DNA of 64,000 nt from Molossus alvarezi (taxonomy: Eukaryota > Chordata > Mammalia > Chiroptera > Molossidae), in contig CM073896.1 of NCBI GenBank assembly GCA_037176705.1, forward strand, positions 27,974,708 through 28,038,707, given 5' to 3'. Below the pieces are notes generated by a model, which had not been told where the DNA came from, did not search any database, and worked only from the letters and a program-made list of their open reading frames with translations. Position numbers and translations under genes: made by a program. Each line of letters opens with the position of its first letter. Positions within the stretch are counted from its first letter, which is position 1. This document shows positions 56,960-64,000 of the stretch, piece after piece.

Positions 56960-57784
56960 TTCCCTTAGCCTTTTCATTTTGGTCTGGGAAGCCCTGTATT
57001 TGATCTTCTATTTTGAATGATAGCCTTGCTGGGTAGAGTAGTCTTGGATTCAGATCCTTATTTTTCATGACCTTGATTACTTCATGCCATTCCCTTCTGA
57101 CCTATAGTGTTTCTTGTGATAAGTCAGCTAATGGCCTTATGTGGTTTCCTTTGTAGGTAACCTGTTGCTTATCTCTTCCTGCTTTTAGGATTCTTTGTGT
57201 GAATTTTTGGCATTTTTATTACTATGTGTCTTGGTGTGGGCCTGTTTGGGTTCTTCTTACTTGGGGCTCTGTGTGCTTCTTCAACCTGAATGTTTTTTTC
57301 TTTCACCAAATTAGGGAAGTTTTCTGTCACTATTTCTTTAATATATCCTCTATACCTTGCTCATTTTCTTCTTCTTTGGGGACTCTTATGATGCGAATAT
57401 TATTACATTTTCAGTTGTCCCATAGTTCTCTTAGTTTTCCTGTTTTATAATCTTTTTTTTCTTTTGGTTTTCTGATTGGTTGATTTTTTTTACCCTGTCT
57501 TCTAATTCACTGATCCGGTCCTCAGCTTCCTCTGCTCTGCTTTTTAGACCTTCCAATGTGTTCTTTATTTCTAGTATGTCACTCTTGATCTCTTCTTGGT
57601 GGTTTTTAATTTCCATTTGGTTTATTTTCAGCATCTCTATGTCCTTACTCATGCTGTTGAGCTTCCTCAAGACCATGGCTCTGAATTCTAGCTCTGTTAA
57701 CTTTCCTAACTGCTCTACATTGATCTCATCTTTGGTGAAGGTCTCTTGTTCTTTCATTTGGCTTTTGTTTCTGTGTTTCACCAT
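56960..57784 (-). pseudogene. L1 ORF1, start intact, broken later
   Basis: ATG at 57784-57782 begins 'MVKHRNKSQMKEQETF', the family start. The coiled coil (117 codons, to 57431) includes 'LEFRAMVLRKLNSM' and 'AEEAEDRISELEDRVKK'. Lysine-rich text then runs into a stop, and the RRM and C-terminal domain (57430-56960) continue with frameshifts. No full chaperone can be made. Confidence 0.9.
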
Positions 57785-58598
57785 TTTGGCTATTTCCGTG
57801 GGCTTTGGAGCCTATCACGTTTTCCCTGTGGGTGTTGGTGTTCTGCTGTTTGTAGCTCCCTCTCCTGGGTTTAGATGAGCGAGGGAGGACCCATGTTAAA
57901 CCCCACTGTCAAGTCTTACTTTCCTGGTTAAAGTTGCTAGCCCAGGAAAGGTACTGTTATCCTCTAGCTTTTTGCCTTGGGGCTAGCAGTTGAGGTTACT
58001 TGAAGAGTTTGGGGTTGTCAGTTGATTGAAAACCTACCTCAGTTGTTCACATAAGGGGATTTCCTGAGGGCGGGGCAGATGCTGGTTTTTAATGAGCTTC
58101 AATTAGCATTTCAATGGCCCACAGGGTGGGGTTGGATCTCCAAGGGAGGGGTTGCTGCCTCTCCCCAGAGCCCTGGGAAGGAGCAATATGTCCACCGTTC
58201 TGTGTGGCCACAACTCAGCAAACGCTCTGAGTGCCCTGCAAATCCTGAGTGTCCCCACACAGTTTCAGTCCAGTCCACTCTCCCTATGCCGAAGCTCAAG
58301 GTGAGTGGCTGTGGTTTTTTAGCCTTTGTCCTGGCTCTGTGCTGTGGAGCCACTTGGGAGTGTAACCCGAGGGCGCTGCTCACAGCTAAGGCCGCTGCTG
58401 TCTGTGGGCTCCCAGCCCCCCTTTCATACCTTCGCAATCCTACTAGGATGGAGTCAGTGTCCCTGGTTATATGGTCCTCGCAAGCTGCTTTTCTGTTGCT
58501 TTTTCCCGTCGATTTGTCTGTGTTATAGTTGTATTTCCAGTTTGGTTCTGGAAGAGGGTCTGTGTAGCTTCCGTTCACTCTGCTGCCATTTTGGGACC
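57785..58598 (-). promoter_or_regulatory. L1 5' UTR / internal promoter region
   Basis: About 0.8 kb, GC-richer than the surroundings, with an AAATGGC word at the extreme 5' end where many L1s have a YY1 site. It lacks the tandem units found in copy 5. Confidence 0.6.
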
Positions 58599-58612
58599 AC
58601 TATTTTCTCTTT

Positions 58613-59934
58613 TAATGGGATTTGTGTGAGGGGGAGAGGGTCTGAATAACCCATTGGCCTAATTATTCTTCTTGAACTGGAAGTAGATCATCAATACTTT
58701 CAATAAGTGGCTATGTTTGGTAAAATCTCCATCTGGAAAATGTTTCAGGTTGACCTTTGTACTAAGATACTTTGAGCAGATATGGCAAGGAGGAACAACT
58801 CATACAAATATATAAAACACAGCAAGTTTCAAAAGAAAGAACTTCCTTAAATAAAGTGAAATTTCAAGTGTTAGAAACAAAGATAAAAATAAAAACCAAT
58901 TCAGAAAGTAAAAGCTGGTAATGCCAGTGGCCCTCAGGGGTTTGGATATATATATATAGACTCTAGAACCTAGGGGCTGACGTTTTTTGCCCTGGATCCC
59001 TAGAAAATAAGAGTCCCAGAAAGGAATTCCTAACAAACTTGCAGCTCCATGGAGTCACAGAACCTGTGAATGAGGGCTAGAAATCCTTCTTGTCTTTGTT
59101 GGGAATCACTTGTGTCTGAGTGCCACAAAAGTCACCTGAGAGGAACCAGGGAAAACCAGCAATATGTAGAAGCAATAGGAAGTTCAAAGAGTAAAATATA
59201 GGAGAATTCAGGGTCCCTGACTCCTTCAGAGTCAAGGTAATCAAAGGAAGTGCTCTATAAAGGCACTTTCAATTCCAGGACAGCATCCACTTATATTAGA
59301 AGAAAAATAATGATGACTTCACATTACAATGTTATAGTTTGCACTGTGCAATCAATCAACAGAAGAATGGCTCAGTAATACAGCAAACAAACAAAAAAAT
59401 GGTATCTCAGAAATGGATTATCAGATAGTTCTGAAAAAATATCTAAAGATTCAAAGTGATCATTGATAGCTGATGATCTAAAGTTATCAGGGTCATATAT
59501 TGTTTGGTATTCAATATTTATAAATCTTCCCTTATGACAAATTAAGTTTAGTTTTGATCTAGCTAAAGAAAATATATTTTCATAACTAATTTTTTAGAAT
59601 ATTAGAAAAATGATATTAAAAATTAATGTGAAGTTGTGGTTCAAAATTTTAAAATACAAGTCCTTAGTCAAAGTGAAATAGAAAACTAAAAAAAATAAAA
59701 ATTATCTTCATGTTTTTTGTTGCAAAGACACCCACTTTTCCCCCCTGAACACCTTAACAGTATAGCTTCGATTTTTCAATTTATTGGTTGATAATGTCTC
59801 TTAAAATTATTTATTTCAATCTTTGTTTTATTTAGAGTTATATAAATATTTTTTATTTATGCAAACATTCTTTTTTTATCATCAGACTCACCAAAAATTT
59901 AACTACTTTAGTAAATTTTAAGACAACAAGATTT
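58613..59934. other. No recognised feature
   Basis: Mixed to AT-rich sequence with a short (TA)n patch near 58947-58958. No exon, RNA or repeat family was identified. Confidence 0.5.
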
Positions 59935-60094
59935 GCCAGGACTGTGTGGCTCAGTGGATTGAACTTTGTCCCCTGAACCAAGAGGTCACTGGTTCCATTC
60001 CTGGTTGGGGCACATGCCTGGGTTTCGGGTTGGATCCTCAGTAGGGGGCATGCAGGAGGTGGCCAATTGATGTTTCTCTCTCCCTCTCCCTTCA
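59935..60094 (+). mobile_element. Ves-type SINE, short-tail form, tail missing
   Basis: A box TGGCTCAGTGG at 59947-59957, B box 'ggttccattcc' at 59991-60001, body 'gggcacatgcctgggtttcg' and 'gggggcatgcaggaggtgg'. It ends after 'ctctccctctcccttc' without AATAAA or an A tail. Confidence 0.93.
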
Positions 60095-60518
60095 TATATT
60101 TTCCTTTGTTCTATGGTAATAGATATTCTATTATCTATACAGCTAAAGTGTAAAATTTTAAATCTATGTTGATTCTTGGTGCGGCTAAAAGACTACATTC
60201 TCAGTAAAGGGATACTATTGGAAATGACCTATAAATCCTTCAAACTACAATTTTAAAGATGAAAGAATAATAATTTTTCTTTTTTTTATTTCTTCCCATT
60301 CTTATGGGTTAGTAGAGGATGTAGTTTTGTGCTATATTGGAAAATGCAAATTATATCAGCATAAGACTTTGTTATTGTCAATGGAGAGAGAGTGGGAAAA
60401 AGTGGGAGAAGAAGAATATGAAGGATAATAATAATAATAAATAGGAGGTGGAGGGGGAAGAAGGAAGAGGATGAAAGGGACCAAAGTTTTGTCACCATAA
60501 AACTGCCTTTTGTGATAC
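60095..60518. other. No recognised gene; simple repeats
   Basis: Holds an (AAT)n tract near 60427-60440 and purine-rich GA sequence to about 60480. Otherwise unassigned. Confidence 0.5.
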
Positions 60519-60540
60519 TGATTTTAAGCTAATTTTTTAA

Positions 60541-61008
60541 TTAATTAACTTATTAAGATATTTCTCCTTTTTTCCCACTAGACATGCTCCTTCCAATTTT
60601 GCCCCCCCCACCACTCACAGAATTATTATCTATGTCCAACAGTTACCCACACATACATATAAGTTCTTTGGTTTATCTCATTCATCCCCCTGCCTCCCTC
60701 CTCTGAGGTTTGTCAGTCTGAACCATACTCCTTTCTATGTCTCTGGGTCTATTTTATTCATCAGCCCACCTTATGCATTATATTCCCCAAATAAGTGAGA
60801 TCATGTGGTATTTGTCTTTCTCTGATTGGCTTATTTCACTTAGCATGATTCTCTCGAGGTCCCTCCATGTCACCTCAAAGGATAAGAGATCTTTCATTCT
60901 TACAGCTGCATAGTACTCCATTGTGTAAATGTACAACAGCTTTTTTATCTACTCAACTATTTATGGACACTTGGGCTGTTTCCACTTCTTAGCAATTGTA
61001 AATAGTGC
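60541..61008 (-). mobile_element. L1 LINE copy 7, short 3' fragment with TSD
   Basis: Reverse of an L1 3' end: tail, 3' UTR and the last ORF2 codons ('gcatagtactccattgtgta' is the complement of the YTMEYYAA line). About 0.47 kb, severely 5' truncated. Flanks share about 20 bases beginning 'tgattttaagcta' (60519) and 'tgatttttaagcta' (61009), with one indel and one substitution, so the insertion is older than copies 3, 5 and 6. Confidence 0.93.
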
Positions 61009-61029
61009 TGATTTTTAAGCTAGTTTTTA

Positions 61030-61420
61030 AGAAACAAGACCCAGAAAGAAACTTTGACCTGTCTCCTTTCCTGCCCAAGAAATTCTGATGGAAAGACCTG
61101 CTCCAGGAAGGAAATCTTAACATAGTCTCCTTAGTATGGTACATAATAAGGCTCCAAGCAGGGGCCTGTTAGCTAGATGGTCCCCATGTCCCACAGTTTC
61201 TAGATTGCTAACAAGAATTTGCCCTGTATGTCCCACTCTTCCTCAGCTATGTGTAAATTGCTATTTCCTTTAAAATCTCAGACCCTGCCACCCCTTTCTC
61301 CTTTGCACATATGGCATGTAAACCTCAACTGCTCAACAAATTTTGGGTCTCCTCTTTATGACATCTCCAATGTGCATTCAGATAATAAAGGTTGTTAATA
61401 TGTTTCTGATAATTTAATTA
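61030..61420 (+). mobile_element. Possible LTR-like or retrocopy remnant
   Basis: A C-rich, low-AT island ends with 'gataataaaggttgttaata' (AATAAA at about 61384-61389) after 'gggtctcctctttatgacat'. The layout recalls a retroviral LTR end, but ends and family are not established. Confidence 0.3.
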
Positions 61421-62389
61421 TTAGGTGGGAGAAAAGTATAATTTTTTGCCTCCACAAGGAAGAGGAAAAGAAGACTAATAATAATTATTTCTGTTTTATT
61501 TAAGCTACTGTATTTTGGAGTTCCTTTTTACAGCAGTATAATATGCATGCTAAATTGCAGCATTAATATTATCGATAAACTTCCTTGTCTGTTTTCACCT
61601 GATCAGGCTTGAGAAACACAATCTTGAAATTTTTGTTTATTATTTCTATGATGTTGAACTGTAAACTGTATTTTTGTGTGGGTGAGCACCTGACAAATCT
61701 ATGAAATTGAGTGAAAGAAGAAATGTTAAATTCTTAATATTGCTATATTGAAATGAAACTTCATTATTCCTTTGATAAGTACAAAGTATGCTGTCTGTTT
61801 GACCCATGACTGTCTCTCATTAGTCTGTGCTTATGATTTTAGTCAGCCTACAGCTCTGACAGAAATGACTAAACCTATCATCCTCTGAAGTCTAGGAGCA
61901 AGAGTCAGCTTGAAGTATAAGATTTGGTAATAAGTAAGGACTGTATTTATATCACCATCATTAAATATATGTACTTTTATAATGAATGCAAAATATACTT
62001 TACCTTGATTTGAAAAAAACAAAGAAAAGTTTTGGGGTGTCCCCACCTTGGATTTCCTGACCTACCTATAACTCTGACTCATCAAATTCAGTGAGACTGC
62101 TATTCTAGGCACTAAACTGGTCTAATCATATCTAAGCATAAGGCTTAGTCTGTTTCTCTCACTTTTTTCTTAGGGATCATAGTCCTGCATAGTTCAATTG
62201 TCTGATGACCGGAAATAGTTTTTTTTGTGCATTTTAGTTGTTTCACATGCTTTTGTTGTTTGGGTGCTTCATACAGTTGACTATTTCATATTCTAGTTGT
62301 TTCATATATTTCTAATTATTTAAGGCAAGAAAGTAAATCTTTTCCTGCTATTTCATCTTGGTGGAAAACAGAATTAAAGCATTTTTATT
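61421..62389. other. No recognised feature
   Basis: AT-rich sequence. The frame at 61843-62046 (-) shows no known domain. Nothing is assigned. Confidence 0.5.
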
Positions 62390-63440
62390 ATATTATATAT
62401 CTTTTTCTCATTGATTTGTAGAATATTTTTGCATATTCTTTATAGCAGGACACCCATGTATATGTATTAAAATATTTTTTCTCATCTCTGATTTGCCGTT
62501 TCACTTTTTAATAAATTTAATGGATTTTTTTGATGTGTCCTAAGAATCCTTTAATAATTTTTTTTTCTTTATTGATTTTAGAGAGAGAGAAGGGAAAGGG
62601 AGAGAGATAAAAACATCGATGAGAAAAAAATATCGACTGGCTGTCTCCTGCATTCTCTTCACATGTGGGATTTGGCCCACAACCTGGGCAAGTGTCTTGA
62701 CCAGGAATCCAACCGGCGTCCTCTTGGTGTGGGCCAATGTTCAGCCACTGAGCCACACCACCCGGGCTAAGAATCTCTTATTAACCAATGATCATGAAGA
62801 CCTTTTCCTATGTTTTTTTTTTTTTTTTTTTAAGACACTCCATCGCCTTATATTTATAATTGGTGTCTATGATTCTTTGAAAATAAATTTTTGTGTGTTG
62901 TGTGAGGTATTTTTTTCCAAGTAAATATCCAACTAATCTAACACCATTATTGGAAACGATCATGTTTTTCCACTAAATTCTAGTAGTACTTTTGCCATAA
63001 CATGTGACTGAATGCATGATCCTGAGCTCTCTCTCAAAAAGACGAACTATGTATGATTAAATATTTAATCTGATAAGACGAGTCTTTCACTTTTATTTGT
63101 CTTTTGAAAAATTGTATTACCTATCCAAGATTTCTTAGCTTCCAAATTCATTTTAGAATCAGCTTGTCAATTTATGTACACACACACATATATGCACACA
63201 TACCTGCAATCAATCAATCGGTGAATTTGCAGAGATTGTCATTTAACAATATTGATTCCCCTGATACACAAACCTGTTATATTTGCCTACTTATTTCTTC
63301 TTTTAATTTATATTAGCAGCATTTTTTAAATTACTTGATGCATTCCTTGTATTTCTTCCTTGGTAGTTTTATCTAAAAGCTTGATTAAATTCAAGTTAAA
63401 TTTTACTACCTTGATTTTAAGGACACTTTATATATTATGA
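62390..63440 (-). mobile_element. Ancient L1 ORF2 remnant
   Basis: Reverse of old L1 ORF2 text: 'ctcattgatttgtagaatat', 'ttttcctatgtttttttttt', 'tgtgttgtgtgaggtatttt', 'atccaactaatctaacacca', 'ttttagaatcagcttgtcaa'. It is interrupted by a Ves SINE (62558-62767), a poly-T run (62812-62832) and a CA/TA tract (63180-63200). Noncoding. Confidence 0.7.
62558..62767 (-). mobile_element. Ves-type SINE, short-tail form, in ancient L1
   Basis: Reverse-strand SINE with T-rich tail ('tttctttattgattttagag'), a GAGAGAGA block, a body and a head ending 'ccacaccacccgggc'. Target-site duplication 'taagaatcctttaataa' (62541-62557) and 'taagaatctcttattaa' (62768-62784), 14 of 17 matching. Confidence 0.94.
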
Positions 63441-63858
63441 AAGATTACAGAAGTAATAGGCATTTGCCTTGATCCACTGAACATTGGGAAACACAAGGTT
63501 GTGAAGCAGCATTCACCCTTGCTGCAGAAAATATTTATTATAATGTGTAAATCTCTGGTGTCCTTTCTCATACAAGTTTATTTTCATATATTTGTCTCCA
63601 TTGTCTTTTATTTTATTTATTTTTTTCAAAATAACATTATGATAATTACATCAGTATTTAATTTGCTTTTGTCACTGAAAAATAAATCAAGTATTTCTGC
63701 AAGTGGAGATTGATATTAAGATTTTTTTCTTGTATATATGCAAAATTCTACTTCATAAGGAAGTTGGACAATATAATCAAACATTTTCCTACTGGTGGAC
63801 ATTATGCTTGTTTCCAAGCATAATGAGGGTCCTTATGACTTCTATTAAATTTAGTTTA
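63441..63858. other. No confident feature
   Basis: AT-rich. A short line near 63788-63822 ('cctactggtggacattatgc') recalls L1 3' text in reverse, too short to call. Confidence 0.4.
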
Positions 63859-64000
63859 GCCTGGCTGGTGTGGCTCAGTGGTTGAGTGTTGACCCATGCA
63901 GCAAGAGGTCGCCGGTTTGATTCCTGGTCAGGGCACATGCCCAGGTTGGGGGCCTGATCCCCAGTGGGGGGCATGCAGGAGGCGGCCAATCAAGGTTCTC
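63859..64000 (+). mobile_element. Ves-type SINE, cut by window end
   Basis: A box TGGCTCAGTGG at 63871-63881 and B box 'ggtttgattcc' at 63914-63924. Body 'gggcacatgcccaggttggg' and 'gggggcatgcaggaggcgg' is the best-kept in the window. The pyrimidine block and tail lie beyond the window. Confidence 0.96.

Larger units (their letters stand above)
52481..58598 (-). mobile_element. L1 LINE copy 6, full length, split by a SINE
   Basis: On the minus strand: 5' end at about 58598 ('ccaaaatggcagcagagtg'), 5' UTR (to 57785), ORF1 (57784 to about 56960), ORF2 (56863 to about 52750), 3' UTR and T-rich tail complement near 52481-52520. A Ves SINE is inserted at 53769-54045. Flanks 'attattttctttcc' (52467-52480) and 'actattttctcttt' (58599-58612) agree at 12 of 14 bases, a probable target-site duplication that brackets the whole element. 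Confidence 0.96.

Overview
This is mammalian nuclear DNA, very probably from a bat (Chiroptera). The evidence is a dense set of tRNA-derived SINEs of the bat Ves type (head with a TGGCTCAGTGG A box and a GGTTCGATTCC-like B box; body with GAGAGAGAAACATCGATG-like and CAGGGC motifs) plus several L1 LINEs of one closely related lineage. I cannot name the species. No host protein-coding gene, rRNA, functional tRNA, CRISPR array or prokaryotic feature is visible. Almost every long open frame is a broken piece of L1 ORF1/ORF2, a SINE translation or a chance frame. The window reads as gene-poor, AT-rich intergenic or intronic DNA shaped by retrotransposition.

Layout. 1-2722: 3' half of an L1 on +, cut by the window edge. 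2723-12000: old DNA with L2, MIR and HAL1/L1-like remnants, four Ves SINEs and an unidentified A-tailed segment (6200-6400). 12001-16885: 5'-truncated L1 on -. 16886-20990: mostly unassigned, with an old L1 piece. 21247-27050: nearly full-length L1 on +. 27051-30983: MER5-like, L2 and old L1 remnants and one possible conserved element. 30984-33045: a SINE head fused to a 5'-truncated L1. 33046-38514: L2, old L1 3' end, SINEs, a possible solitary LTR and a 606-bp Tigger/pogo-like DNA transposon (35173-35778). 38515-44806: full-length L1 on - with a tandemly repeated 5' UTR. 44870-45870: ancient L1 ORF2 carrying a SINE. 45875-52466: AT-rich DNA with an ancient L1 and SINEs. 52481-58598: full-length L1 on - with a SINE nested inside. 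58613-64000: a short L1 insertion with target-site duplications, an LTR-like stretch, ancient L1 and three SINEs, the last cut by the window end.

How the parts relate. L1 supplies the endonuclease and reverse transcriptase that mobilise both L1 and the Ves SINEs. Each L1 copy here is disabled by stops, frameshifts, truncation, catalytic-residue changes or insertion, so none looks able to move now. Nested insertions and target-site duplications give a relative age order: L2, MIR and ancient L1 first, then the DNA transposon and LTR-like sequences (order uncertain), then the young L1s, then at least one SINE that landed inside a young L1. I found no undescribed functional system. The most notable items are the Tigger-like element with intact TA ends, the SINE-L1 chimera, the monomer-like repeats in one L1 5' UTR, and the unidentified A-tailed segment.
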